Below the pieces are notes generated by a model, which did no database searches, was not told where the DNA came from, and saw nothing but the letters and a program-made list of their open reading frames with translations. A stretch of DNA of 64,000 bases from Brevibacillus laterosporus LMG 15441 (GTDB taxonomy: Bacteria; Bacillota; Bacilli; Brevibacillales; Brevibacillaceae): contig NZ_CP007806.1 of the NCBI RefSeq assembly GCF_000219535.2, positions 3,196,501 through 3,260,500 of the forward strand, written 5' to 3'. This document shows, piece after piece, positions 43,738 through 52,297 of this stretch; positions within the stretch are counted from its first letter, which is position 1; each line of letters starts with the position of its first letter. Both the position numbers and the translations under genes were made by a program.

Positions 43738-43766
43738 AAACCCGGAGTAAAGGTAGCTCCGGGTTT
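43738..43766. terminator. Bidirectional terminator between the stress gene and the DUF1292 gene
   Basis: AAACCCGGAG and CTCCGGGTTT form a perfect 10-bp stem with a 9-nt loop, followed by GATTT on the plus strand and by TTCTTGC on the minus strand. Confidence 0.8.
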
Positions 43767-43794
43767 GATTTATCACATTTTTTACATGTCTTTT

Positions 43795-44094
43795 TTACTC
43801 GTGCGTACGGTCAATCAGCTCAATGCCTTCCATTGTTTCGTGCAATTTCGCATGAGCAGCCTCTTCCTCTTCTTCTAGCAATGGTACTAGTTCTCCATCT
43901 TCAATACCAAATACATAAATATCGATTTCGCCTTCTTCATCAATCTCGTCTTCCTCGGTTGCTTCTGTAAGTGCAACAAATTGCTTGTTATTTAATTCAA
44001 ACATCGCGATTACTTCAAAATCGCCCATTTCTTCGCCATTTTCATCATCTAGTGTGATGATATCACCTAAAACCAAATCTTTTTCATTTTCCAT
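43795..44094 (-). CDS. DUF1292 (YrzB-like) acidic protein
   Basis: The 99-residue protein is a member of the DUF1292 family of small, very acidic Firmicute proteins. It begins NEKDLVLGDIITLDDENGEE and has the core FEVIAMFELNNKQFVALTEA, then DIYVFGIEDGELVPLLEEEE. In other Firmicutes the gene usually lies near ruvX/yrrK and alaS, but here it is alone. Function is unknown. It is cytoplasmic, without Cys residues. The converging terminator at 43738-43766 probably also ends this transcript. Confidence 0.85.
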   Translation of the reverse strand: MENEKDLVLGDIITLDDENGEEMGDFEVIAMFELNNKQFVALTEATEEDEIDEEGEIDIYVFGIEDGELVPLLEEEEEAAHAKLHETMEGIELIDRTHE

Positions 44095-44296
44095 GTGTAT
44101 ATGCCTCCTGCTTTTGTTCGCTTAGGTTATGTATCGTCGTCCATTCAGACAGCAACTCATATGTTTGGTATGGGCTTACATAACAGGGTAGATGCTAGCT
44201 CAATTAGCTAGTCCCATCTATATCCAGTGTTCCCCTACACCTTTCTTAGCATACCCTGCTTTTTAGGAAAAGTCTATGAGAAGTTCTAAAACATAA

Positions 44297-44324
44297 AGAC
44301 CGTCTCCTTCTAAGAAGACGGTCT
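44297..44324 (-). terminator. Terminator of the 44354-44545 gene
   Basis: AGACCGTCT and AGACGGTCT form a perfect 9-bp stem with a 10-nt loop, then TTATGTTTTAG on the minus strand. Confidence 0.78.
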
Positions 44325-44353
44325 CCTTCATGTATCTACTGTTTCGAGGTAAA

Positions 44354-44545
44354 CTAATCAGCCTCGTAAGGGATCTCTTCAATGACTCCCTTTTCAATCA
44401 AAAAGGCTTCCTCAGCTTCCAAAATGGTAATAATTTCTTGACGGCCTACTTTCATGCCGCCTTCAGCCAGTTTTCTTTCTACGAATTGCAGCATCTCTTC
44501 ATAGTCTAACACTTGTACATCTTGTTGATTATTTTGCTGTCCCAT
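44354..44545 (-). CDS. Small unrecognised acidic protein, 63 aa
   Basis: The frame is open from 44605, but the ATG at 44545 with AGGGGG at 8-nt spacing is preferred. The product begins MGQQNNQQDVQVLDYEEM and continues LQFVERKLAEGGMKVGRQEI, then EEAFLIEKGVIEEI. It is helical and acidic. It follows the ABC exporter operon by about 65 bp in the same direction and has its own ribosome-binding site and terminator. No function can be given. Confidence 0.65.
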   Translation of the reverse strand: MGQQNNQQDVQVLDYEEMLQFVERKLAEGGMKVGRQEIITILEAEEAFLIEKGVIEEIPYEAD

Positions 44546-44611
44546 GGTTATAACCCCCTGCATTCTCTCAGCCATTCTTTGGGTAGTATAGCATGAATCC
44601 ACCAAGCTAGG

Positions 44612-45481
44612 CTATTCACTAGAGCCCTCACTGATGCCCTCTTGTTTTCGAGACCATGGACGGCGCACTGGCTTTAACAAATAAGCAGACCAGCATAATA
44701 AACCTATACTGAGCACTAGATAAAAGCTAGCGAAATATCCCCAATAAAAATCATCGTTGCTTGACATAGAAGAAAACATGGTCATGCCTAGAATACGTGA
44801 ACCGACTATACATGGATTAATATAGGTGAGCCACTTTAGTAGGAAAAAGTTTTCTATCCCATTCATTTCGGGATACCAGTAACGCATGATCGCTACCAAA
44901 AAGTACAAGAGAAACCCCGTACCTACCACAAAGAAAAAGGCAATACCATATGCAATAATCGTACTAACCCCAGTACGTTTAACCCATGTTGAACAAAAGA
45001 TTCCTAACGAACCAAAAAACAGGATATTGATAGCAAAGAAGAGAATGATACTAAAAATCTGGGATGGTGATACTCCACCGTATAAGAATACAAAACTGTA
45101 TAGAGGCAGAGAAGCCATAATTAAGAGAAACATAAAGGACAATGATGTAACCAGCTTGCTCAATATAATCCGTCGTGGCGATAATTGAGTGGTTAATAGG
45201 ATATTCAGGGTTTGTCTTTCCCTTTCACCGCTGATTGTCCCTGCTGCTAATGCCGGCGCAATAAAACAAATTAAGGCATAATGCAGAGCTGACATAGCAA
45301 AAAATAGATCATCTCCCTCTCCTAAAAAAAACGTGGACGTTTTCTCCATGATAGTTAAATATCCCAACAGAACAGCACCAAAGACCATTAGATAGCTAAA
45401 TAGAATCCAGATCGACCTTTTCGAACGAAATCTCTCACGCAATTCTTTCGAAATAAGCGGATTACCAAAAAAGTGCCCCAT
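44612..45481 (-). CDS. ABC-2 type exporter permease
   Basis: The 289-residue protein has six predicted membrane segments. It carries the ABC-2 signature PALAAGTISGERERQTLNIL between the first and second pair of segments, then LLTTQLSPRRIILSKL. Such permeases pair with a CcmA/NatA-like ATPase to export lipids, peptides or polysaccharide, or to act in envelope stress. Its ATG overlaps the ATPase stop (TGATG), so the two are coupled. It is the last gene of the sigma-factor operon. The substrate is unknown. Confidence 0.87.
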   Translation of the reverse strand: MGHFFGNPLISKELRERFRSKRSIWILFSYLMVFGAVLLGYLTIMEKTSTFFLGEGDDLFFAMSALHYALICFIAPALAAGTISGERERQTLNILLTTQLSPRRIILSKLVTSLSFMFLLIMASLPLYSFVFLYGGVSPSQIFSIILFFAINILFFGSLGIFCSTWVKRTGVSTIIAYGIAFFFVVGTGFLLYFLVAIMRYWYPEMNGIENFFLLKWLTYINPCIVGSRILGMTMFSSMSSNDDFYWGYFASFYLVLSIGLLCWSAYLLKPVRRPWSRKQEGISEGSSE

Positions 45482-46407
45482 CAGTTACCCACCCCTTCCG
45501 TTATCGCTAAGAACACATCTTCTAGGTTTTCCTGTGAGTCTGCGAAGTGTGTTACAGGGATGTTTGCCTGTATTAACTGCTGTAGTAAAATAACCTTCTC
45601 TTCCGGTGTACCTGTAAAGTGAAACCGAAAATGACTGTTTTTATTATCTAAGCGTCTCACAAAAGGAGAGGCTTGAAGGATTCGTTCTGCAAGCTCCACG
45701 TTCCCCAATGTCTTTACCTGCATAATAGAGATACCGCGTGTCTCCGTGCTTACCTCGTTAACCGCTCCATTTGCAATAAGCTGGCCTTTTTCAATGACGC
45801 CGATCTCATCGCAAAGCTCTGCTAGCTCAGGCAGGATATGTGAGCTAATCAGGATTGTTTTGCCCATTCCTTGTAATTTCTTTAAGATTTCTCGCATCTC
45901 GATACGTGCTCGTGGGTCCAACCCTGAAGCCGGCTCATCCAAAATAAGAATTTCTGGACTATGAACCAAGCAACGGGCTAAGCCGAGACGCTGTTTCATT
46001 CCGCGTGACAAATGATCCACATAAGCATCAGCTTTGTTACTGAGATTAACTAAATCCAGCAGATCAGCAATCAAATTAGAACGGTTTCGGGCTGGAATAT
46101 TATATGCCCTTGCATAAAAATCAAGGTATTCGGTTGCTTTTAAATTATCATAAACACCAAAAAAGTCAGGCATATAGCCTAGGAGCTGTTTAACCTCCCT
46201 CGGCTCCTTCTCTACATCATATCCGCCAACATAAGCTTTTCCACTGGTAGCTGGCAGGAGGGTAGCTAGAATCATCATCGTTGTACTTTTGCCCGCACCA
46301 TTTGGCCCAATAAACCCATAAACGCTTCCCTTTTGAATGGACAGGTTCACATTCTTTAGGGCTTCAAATTTCCCATATCGTTTGGAGAGATTCTGCGTCT
46401 GTATCAT
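45481..46407 (-). CDS. ABC transporter ATP-binding protein (ABC-2 exporter type)
   Basis: The 308-residue ATPase carries Walker A FIGPNGAGKSTTMM, Q-loop GYMPDFFGVYDNL, signature LSRGMKQRLGLARCLVHS, Walker B ILILDEPASGLD and the switch His in LISSHILPEL. The C-terminal 80 residues are an accessory domain seen in exporters of the NatA/GldA kind. It overlaps the upstream membrane gene by TAATG and the permease gene downstream by TGATG. With them it forms one exporter probably under ECF sigma control. Confidence 0.9.
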   Translation of the reverse strand: MIQTQNLSKRYGKFEALKNVNLSIQKGSVYGFIGPNGAGKSTTMMILATLLPATSGKAYVGGYDVEKEPREVKQLLGYMPDFFGVYDNLKATEYLDFYARAYNIPARNRSNLIADLLDLVNLSNKADAYVDHLSRGMKQRLGLARCLVHSPEILILDEPASGLDPRARIEMREILKKLQGMGKTILISSHILPELAELCDEIGVIEKGQLIANGAVNEVSTETRGISIMQVKTLGNVELAERILQASPFVRRLDNKNSHFRFHFTGTPEEKVILLQQLIQANIPVTHFADSQENLEDVFLAITEGVGN

Positions 46408-48710
46408 TATTGTTTCTCCTTTCCTTCCAACTGGAAGACAGGCTGTGGAATGGAGACAGGTGAATCTCCTTCATAAATAAATCTGATCAAAATAAAACCT
46501 TCCGAATTGATATATTCTTTCGGATTATCTTTTAGCTCTAATGCGCTACTACTGTCAAGGATTTTCCACTCACGAGAAGCGGCATGATACACTGCTTTCT
46601 TCACAAAGCGATAAGCCAAATTGTCTAGAGGGGCCGTCACTCTTGTGATGTCCACATTGGCTGGTACTTGTAATCCGTACGTTACTTTTCCATTAAACAT
46701 AGTAACAGCATCGTGATCATCTCTATTTACTTTGCCTTCCGTACTAAGAATCTGAACCCCTAGTGTCCCATATGGATACGTGATGTGACTGGTTTGCGCA
46801 TCTTTTAACAAAATTGGTTGTTGAACAAAGCTTAGATAGTCTTCCATGATTCCTTGTTCAGATGTAGTAAAGACCTGATAGGGGCTATTGCTTACACCTA
46901 TCAAAGTCAATCCGTTAGCATTGCTTAGCCCTTGCAGTGAACTTTCGTACAAAATAGCCTTTTCCCGCTCGTTTTGCGTAGGATATGTCGCGTCTTCAAC
47001 TGAGAAATCTTGTGTATAAAATGGCTTCACTTCTTCATTTATTTGCTTGGTTTCCCCTTTAGCAAGAGAGCCTAGCTCCATTCTTCGATTTCCCATTGTC
47101 AGATACAGCTCTTGATAATCAAAAACACTCTTGTTTGTTATGGTTCCTTTGATATGCTCCTGCTCGAACACTAAATCAGCTTGTAATTGGCCAACATCTT
47201 TAACTAAACCTCCCCCATTAATCGGCTTTTGCGCCATATACGGGATATGAGTTAAGGTTGTTTGAAATTGACCACGATCGTTTTGTCGAATGGTATAGGT
47301 TGATTTGTTTTTATTTCGTTCTGTGTATTGCAAAAGATTTCCTGGAACGATAATCCCATCTTTTGTGTCTAAGGTTACTTCTCCACCAGAACGTTTCAAC
47401 ACAGTTGCATCCGATTTTAAAATCGCTAAATCTGGTCGAATCGAGATAATTTGGTTTACTGTATAAAGCTTATCATTTGGAACTATTAAATTCTTCCCAA
47501 AAGAAAGGGCTCCAACACTAACCACGAGGGCTGATACCGGGATAATTCCCCACGCCCAGTCTCTACGGTCCCTACGTTTTAACAGCACATACAGGATAGG
47601 ACCAATCAATAGTACATAACCGATCCAAATGAAAAATAGCACGGAAGCAGACGGCAGACGAACATCAGGAATGTGCTGTGCCATATTATAATAGTTAGGA
47701 TTTCGATTCAGATAAGGAAAACGCACTTGGCTATTTAGTGCATATTGGGAGACTAGCTTACTCCAAAGCTGACGGTTGAATTCCCATGAGGCCAGTGGCT
47801 GTGCATTGACATCATAGTTAGCAAAAAACAACTTTCCTAAGCCCACCTTTTGGGTCGAAAACAGTGGCAATGACTTGTTATACAACGCTATCTGTTGAAT
47901 AGGCAAAGCTGATTTTTTACTGATCTCGGTAAAGCTAGACAAATCCTTAGTGATTCCCGGCTGCTTGGTTAAAGCCGGCATCCACTCTTTAAAAGCATCT
48001 AGTATTTCTGGAGGAGTGGAAGCAGATAACAAAATGTTCCCTCCAGCATATACCCATTCTTTTATTTTCTTTATCTGTTCTGAAGGTAAGCTGCTTGCTG
48101 AAATATCTCCAATGACTAGCATATTGATATTACTTAGTACATGAGCTTCAGTGGGTAACTCTTCTGGTCTTACATTGCTGACCAGCATACTGCTCCAGGT
48201 AGCCTCATTTCTCGGAGCAGCTTCTTGATTACTGTCTTTAGCACCCTCTTGTCTTACTTGGTTTAAGAATTGCATACTATTTTCGTGTTGATCGAGGACA
48301 ACAACCGTTACTTGATCCGATTGCTTTTCTCTAATTTGATAGTTTGGTTTTACCTTTGCAAGCAAGTGTTTGCCTTGATAAAATTCAAGTCGTAATGCCT
48401 CGCTATTATTTATGATCTCTTCACTTGGTAGGTCGAAGAAAACATGCTTCGTTTCCCCTTTTTGAACCGTAATCTCTTTTACATAAGGAAGAGCCTCCTT
48501 TGAATGAGGCGTTTCACTTGCAAACCGCAGTTCACCCGAGACGGCATCACCGTTATTTGTAATATCTGCATGAACGCGAATTAAATTATCCTGGCTTGTT
48601 ATATCAGCAAACGGAATCTTCGTTTTCATTTCAATTCTGTCCGCCGCATACGAAACAGGAAGTTGAAATCCCATGAAAGCGAGCGCAATCGCTACCAGCC
48701 ATTTCCACAT
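46407..48710 (-). CDS. Large membrane protein of the ECF sigma operon, 767 aa
   Basis: No named family is certain. The N-terminus is a signal peptide (WKWLVAIALAFMGFQLPVSYA). Next come an Ig-like beta domain and a glutamine-amidotransferase-like fold (INMLVIGDISASSLPSEQIK, WVYAGGNILLSAS) without obvious catalytic residues. Two membrane segments lie near 355-410 (FFIWIGYVLLIGPILYVLLK, WGIIPVSALVVSVGALSF), and a long C-terminal extracytoplasmic beta region follows. The arrangement resembles proteins found with GldA/GldF-like exporters. It overlaps the ATPase gene by TAATG. It may be an exporter accessory factor. Confidence 0.72.
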   Translation of the reverse strand: MWKWLVAIALAFMGFQLPVSYAADRIEMKTKIPFADITSQDNLIRVHADITNNGDAVSGELRFASETPHSKEALPYVKEITVQKGETKHVFFDLPSEEIINNSEALRLEFYQGKHLLAKVKPNYQIREKQSDQVTVVVLDQHENSMQFLNQVRQEGAKDSNQEAAPRNEATWSSMLVSNVRPEELPTEAHVLSNINMLVIGDISASSLPSEQIKKIKEWVYAGGNILLSASTPPEILDAFKEWMPALTKQPGITKDLSSFTEISKKSALPIQQIALYNKSLPLFSTQKVGLGKLFFANYDVNAQPLASWEFNRQLWSKLVSQYALNSQVRFPYLNRNPNYYNMAQHIPDVRLPSASVLFFIWIGYVLLIGPILYVLLKRRDRRDWAWGIIPVSALVVSVGALSFGKNLIVPNDKLYTVNQIISIRPDLAILKSDATVLKRSGGEVTLDTKDGIIVPGNLLQYTERNKNKSTYTIRQNDRGQFQTTLTHIPYMAQKPINGGGLVKDVGQLQADLVFEQEHIKGTITNKSVFDYQELYLTMGNRRMELGSLAKGETKQINEEVKPFYTQDFSVEDATYPTQNEREKAILYESSLQGLSNANGLTLIGVSNSPYQVFTTSEQGIMEDYLSFVQQPILLKDAQTSHITYPYGTLGVQILSTEGKVNRDDHDAVTMFNGKVTYGLQVPANVDITRVTAPLDNLAYRFVKKAVYHAASREWKILDSSSALELKDNPKEYINSEGFILIRFIYEGDSPVSIPQPVFQLEGKEKQ

Positions 48711-48724
48711 ATGTTTTCCTCCTA

Positions 48725-49825
48725 TTATTGTAAATCAAGCGGCGTAAACATAAACCCTTGTTGATCAGAGTTGACAATTAATAGATGCTTTCCATCACTC
48801 GTCCATTCAGCCCTTTTTACTGATTCCTTCTCGATACCTGCTGGAAGCTTTACTTTTTTCCAGTTTTTAATAGATTCATCCATTGTCCCCATTAGCATGA
48901 TGCCATCTGGAGAAAGAATTGTAAGCTGCTTAGCTGAAAACCACGAGGGAGAGCTGCCTTTTACTTTTTCCTTGATTTCTCCCGTCTGGCGATCATAAAT
49001 ACAAACCTCTCCATTTTGTTCAAACGAGAGATAACGACCATTGTGAGACCAAGCCGGCTTTGAACCGTCCGCTACCTTCTCTTTACCAAAGGAACGCAGA
49101 TTGGTTACCCAAATCTCAGGTTTATCCTGCTTATATGCTGTATAAGCTAAAAATTCATCTTTAGGATCAAATGCAGGGTCAATCACCGGACGATTCTCCT
49201 GCTCCAATAATAGTCTCGGAGCATAGCTTTTTTGTTTACTCTTATTAAGCTGTAAAATCCACAATTTCCCTTTCTCCTGGCTGTTTTCCGTTAGCGCCAG
49301 CTTTGTGCCTGTAGAATTCCATGCAATGGAGTCATATGTTCCAATTTGTTGTGGAAGCTCAATAGGGGTATCTATGTCACTGTCAAATCCGCTTATGATG
49401 TGCAACTTATTATCGGCTTGTAAATAGGCAACTTGTAAATCAGAGGATAGCACTGCCAAATCAGTGGATAGCTTAGGAATATTGATGGATGACTTTGAAA
49501 TAGCAAGATCAACATCTGCCTGAGCAACATTTACGTATAAAAAGGCAGCCAAAGCAATTGTTCCAATCCCGCCTAGCATATACCAGCCTCTTTTTCGATT
49601 GATCCTCTTTTGATCATTGTGCTTTATTTCTTCCTGGCGTATTACCGTCAGTTGCGGTTGTTTTTGCCCTTGCATTTGCTCCATTAATTTACGTTTCAAA
49701 TCTTCTTTTAATCGATAGTTAACAGGAACCGCCTTACGCATATCACTTAAATGTGACAAGAGTTCAACCACGGTCTGTTCATGATCATTTATCTGATCTG
49801 ATGCATTGCGTAGATCATCCTTCAT
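48725..49825 (-). CDS. Membrane-anchored anti-sigma factor candidate with beta-propeller
   Basis: The 366-residue protein has a cytoplasmic N-terminus of about 90 residues. That part is helical (EQTVVELLSHLSDMRKAVPV), as in anti-sigma factors, but without the zinc His-Cys-Cys motif. One membrane segment (GWYMLGGIGTIALAAFLYV) follows, then a TolB/WD40-like propeller outside (AWNSTGTKLALTEN, PAFDPKDEFLAYTAY, PAWSHNGRYLSFEQN). The ATG at 49825 overlaps the sigma gene by 11 bp with AAGGTGA upstream. The overlap and layout are the reason for the anti-sigma call, which is an inference. Confidence 0.72.
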   Translation of the reverse strand: MKDDLRNASDQINDHEQTVVELLSHLSDMRKAVPVNYRLKEDLKRKLMEQMQGQKQPQLTVIRQEEIKHNDQKRINRKRGWYMLGGIGTIALAAFLYVNVAQADVDLAISKSSINIPKLSTDLAVLSSDLQVAYLQADNKLHIISGFDSDIDTPIELPQQIGTYDSIAWNSTGTKLALTENSQEKGKLWILQLNKSKQKSYAPRLLLEQENRPVIDPAFDPKDEFLAYTAYKQDKPEIWVTNLRSFGKEKVADGSKPAWSHNGRYLSFEQNGEVCIYDRQTGEIKEKVKGSSPSWFSAKQLTILSPDGIMLMGTMDESIKNWKKVKLPAGIEKESVKRAEWTSDGKHLLIVNSDQQGFMFTPLDLQ

Positions 49826-50384
49826 GGCGATCACCTTCCTCATAAAAACTCTGCAAGACTTTTATTCCGCGGTGAGAGATCATCTTAACGGACGATTCAC
49901 TTTTACCTAGCACTTCAGCAACCTGGGAAATCTTTAGATCAGCGAAGAAACGTAGCGTCAAAACATCACGCTGATCCTGCGATAACATATTTAACCTAGT
50001 CCGTAATAAAGTCATTTCTTCTTTAGATAAAACACGCAATTCAGGTTGATACTCATCATCTGCCTCAATAAACAATAATTCTTCTGCTTCAGTCGGGTAT
50101 TCACGTACCTTACGAACAAAATCAATAAACGTATTATGAGCGATACGAAAAATCCAAGATGCAAACGGGCTTCGACGGCTATATTGGTCAAATTTTTCCA
50201 GAGCCTTTAAAAATACGCTGGTTGTCAAGTCGTCTGCATCCCACGAACTATGTACTCGACATCGTAAATAACGATTGACCCGATCAAAATATTCATCATA
50301 TAACTCTGGGAAATCTCTCGCCTCATAGTAATCAGTCTCTATCGCAACAGACGGATTTTCTTTACCGTCCTGCTTTACGGCCAT
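49815..50384 (-). CDS. ECF-type RNA polymerase sigma factor
   Basis: The 189-residue protein has region 2 (YDEYFDRVNRYLRCRVHSSW, DADDLTTSVFLKALEKFDQY, then FASWIFRIAHNTFIDFVRK) and region 4 (LSQDQRDVLTLRFFADLKIS, QVAEVLGKSESSVKMISHRG). There is no region 3, as in extracytoplasmic-function sigma factors. ATG at 50384 with AGAGG at 7-nt spacing is preferred over the ATG at 50390. It heads a five-gene overlapping operon. It probably controls its own promoter and the exporter; the stimulus is unknown. Confidence 0.9.
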   Translation of the reverse strand: MAVKQDGKENPSVAIETDYYEARDFPELYDEYFDRVNRYLRCRVHSSWDADDLTTSVFLKALEKFDQYSRRSPFASWIFRIAHNTFIDFVRKVREYPTEAEELLFIEADDEYQPELRVLSKEEMTLLRTRLNMLSQDQRDVLTLRFFADLKISQVAEVLGKSESSVKMISHRGIKVLQSFYEEGDRHEG

Positions 50385-50426
50385 TACCATCCCTCTTCCT
50401 CCACACTGTTTGTTTCTACTCCAATT

Positions 50427-50453
50427 GACGCATCATATCTGAAAAAGGTCACA
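50427..50453 (-). promoter_or_regulatory. Candidate autoregulated ECF promoter
   Basis: On the minus strand TGTGAC is followed after 17 bp by CGTC, 42 bp before the sigma-factor ATG. ECF promoters commonly have an AAC-bearing -35 and CGTC/CGTA -10. The -35 here has GAC instead, so this is a tentative match. Confidence 0.48.
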
Positions 50454-50526
50454 GCCATAAATAAAAAAAGTGCAAAATATGCATTTTTTCTTATACATAA
50501 GCAAAAAAAAACAAACACACAGAAAA

Positions 50527-50569
50527 AAACATCTTTGTTCCCGATCAAATACTGGGAGCAAAGATGTTT
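50527..50569 (-). terminator. Terminator of the thyA-dfrA operon
   Basis: AAACATCTTTGTTCCC and GGGAGCAAAGATGTTT form a 16-bp stem with one mismatch, followed by TTTTTCTG on the minus strand. Confidence 0.88.
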
Positions 50570-50602
50570 TGGCAGTTGACATTGCTTGGGATAGTCCCCA
50601 AA

Positions 50603-51100
50603 CTATTTACAATTCGTTACACTCCGAACATATATTTGGAACTCATACTGATATGGATTCTCTTCGTTTTGTACACCTGGTGTCACTTCAACTAATGCCC
50701 ATTCAGATTCATCAAAGGCTGGAAAAAAGGCATCTCCCTCGAATTCCTGCCCAATCTTCGTAATGTACATTTTGCTAGTGAAAGGCAATAATAGCTTATA
50801 AATTTCCGCCCCACCAATAATAAAGGCTTCTTCTTTATGATCAATCAGGGACAGAACTTCTTCGATCGAATGAGCGATTTCACAGCCATCCGCCTTATAG
50901 TTTTCCTGTGTCGTCAGCACGATATTACGCCGATTAGGCAAAGGCTTTCCAATTGATTCGTAGGTTTTACGCCCCATGATGATAGCATGACCAGTGGTAA
51001 TGCGTCGAAAATACTTGAGATCCTCTGGCAATCGCCATGGGAGCTGGTTATCTCTCCCAATAACACGGTTCTGACCCATAGCAAAAATGCTTGAAAGCAC
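50603..51100 (-). CDS. dfrA: Dihydrofolate reductase
   Basis: DHFR reduces dihydrofolate, the by-product of ThyA, to tetrahydrofolate with NADPH. The 165-residue enzyme shows SSIFAMGQNRVIGRDNQLPW, then LPEDLKYFRRITTGHAIIMG, RKTYESIGKPLPNR and EAFIIGGAEIYKLLLP. The catalytic acidic residue in LPEDLKYF is present. It starts at GTG overlapping the thyA stop (TAGTG). Translational coupling with thyA makes sense metabolically. Confidence 0.95.
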   Translation of the reverse strand: MLSSIFAMGQNRVIGRDNQLPWRLPEDLKYFRRITTGHAIIMGRKTYESIGKPLPNRRNIVLTTQENYKADGCEIAHSIEEVLSLIDHKEEAFIIGGAEIYKLLLPFTSKMYITKIGQEFEGDAFFPAFDESEWALVEVTPGVQNEENPYQYEFQIYVRSVTNCK

Positions 51101-51885
51101 TAAACAGCCACCTCCATGGCAATTTTCGGCTGATGCTTATAATCGATTAATTTCACATCATCCGGTGTAAAATCATAAAAATCGGTGATCTCCGGGTTAA
51201 TCCAGAAGGTAGGAGCAGGATAGGCCTCTCTTGTTAATTGGGTACGCAAGCCTTCGAAATGATTTTCGTAGATATGTGCATTGTTAATATAATGCTGGAA
51301 TTTCCCTGGCTTCAGCCCTGTGACCTGCGCAATCATATGAATAAGCACGGCATACTGGGTAGTATTAAACGGAATGCCTAACCCCATATCACCGCTACGC
51401 TGTACAAGAGTACAGTTTAAATAACCGTCCGCAACATCCCACATGGTTTGAAACGCACATGGCTGCAAGGCCATTTCTTCTAAATCATTCATATCCCATA
51501 AACTAATAATATGTCGGCGCCCTTGAGGATCGTTTTTTAGGCCATCAATCAGCTTGTCTATCTGTTTGTGTTTAGCAACTTGATAACCGTATGCTTTCCC
51601 GATCGTTCCGTCCTCTTTGGCCCATTCATCCCAAACACGTACGCCCATCTCTTGTAAGAGTCTCACATCATTGCTTTGATGCTTATAAATCCATAGCAAT
51701 TCCTTAACTGCTGTTTTAAATGCAACAAATTTAGTTGTTAAAATCGGAAATTCTTTTTGCAAATCATAGCTTAACAGCTTACCAAATAGCTTTTTTGTAG
51801 GGATTCCTGTCCGATTGTTATCATAGTATCCGTTTTCTAAAATATCTTCCACTAATGCAAGGTATTGTATATCTGCTTGACTCAT
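51100..51885 (-). CDS. thyA: Thymidylate synthase ThyA
   Basis: ThyA methylates dUMP to dTMP with methylene-tetrahydrofolate. The 261-residue protein has the active-site Cys in [15 protein letters not shown], the phosphate Arg motif [12 protein letters not shown] and [12 protein letters not shown]. It also has the C-terminal [15 protein letters not shown], which closes the active site. The ATG at 51885 is preferred to the GTG at 51894 because AAGGA is 10 nt upstream. It is shorter than B. subtilis ThyA and of the E. coli type. Confidence 0.95.
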   Translation of the reverse strand: MSQADIQYLALVEDILENGYYDNNRTGIPTKKLFGKLLSYDLQKEFPILTTKFVAFKTAVKELLWIYKHQSNDVRLLQEMGVRVWDEWAKEDGTIGKAYGYQVAKHKQIDKLIDGLKNDPQGRRHIISLWDMNDLEEMALQPCAFQTMWDVADGYLNCTLVQRSGDMGLGIPFNTTQYAVLIHMIAQVTGLKPGKFQHYINNAHIYENHFEGLRTQLTREAYPAPTFWINPEITDFYDFTPDDVKLIDYKHQPKIAMEVAV

Positions 51886-51917
51886 CTTGTTCACGTCCTT
51901 CTTACAAACTCTAAGAC

Positions 51918-51946
51918 AGTATATCGAAACATTCCGTTCTTGAAAA
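51918..51946 (-). promoter_or_regulatory. Candidate promoter of thyA-dfrA
   Basis: On the minus strand TTTTCA and TATACT are separated by 17 bp, 33 bp before the thyA ATG. The -35 element is weak. Confidence 0.45.
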
Positions 51947-52027
51947 GCTTTTCGCCCAATACACTTTTGTGTTACAAAACTAGCAAAAAAACTAGCACAT
52001 GATTACAAAATGGCGGGATTGCAATGC

Positions 52028-52039
52028 TTCTAGCTAGAA
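52028..52039. repeat. 12-bp palindrome between thyA and nikE
   Basis: TTCTAGCTAGAA is a perfect palindrome in the 410-bp gap between the two operons. Nearby at 51960-52000 the sequence AACTAGC is repeated directly with a poly-A spacer. No role is known. Confidence 0.35.
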
Positions 52040-52131
52040 AGACCTTGCTCCTTTGCCTTGTGCAATCTGAAATAGATAGTAGTCATAATATTCAAAAATC
52101 CATAGATAACAGGTGTGCCGTAGGTGAATGA

Positions 52132-52251
52132 AAGAGAGTTTCCACCTTCTGTTGTAAAGGGATAGGATACAAATTCTTTCCCCCTTTTCCAAAAAGTGCG
52201 TTCGAAAAATAAGGGGATACATTTGACTTTTACCTACTCTGAAACTCTCTT
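52132..52251. repeat. Structured 120-bp element closed by an 11-bp inverted repeat
   Basis: AAGAGAGTTTC and its exact complement are 98 bp apart. Inside, a second pair (CCCCCTTTTC and GAAAAATAAGGGG) could form an inner hairpin, and GGATACA occurs twice. The RNA of either strand could fold. No known riboswitch pattern fits. It is in the gap between nikE and thyA, which holds no gene. Confidence 0.45.
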
Positions 52252-52297
52252 AGATTTCTGGATCGTTCAACAGCTTCTGTCCCATCCCCTCAAACAC

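Noticed and set aside
52132-52251. Tetrahydrofolate riboswitch for thyA-dfrA
   Set aside because: The location is tempting, but the conserved core of that class is not visible and a promoter candidate lies between the element and thyA.
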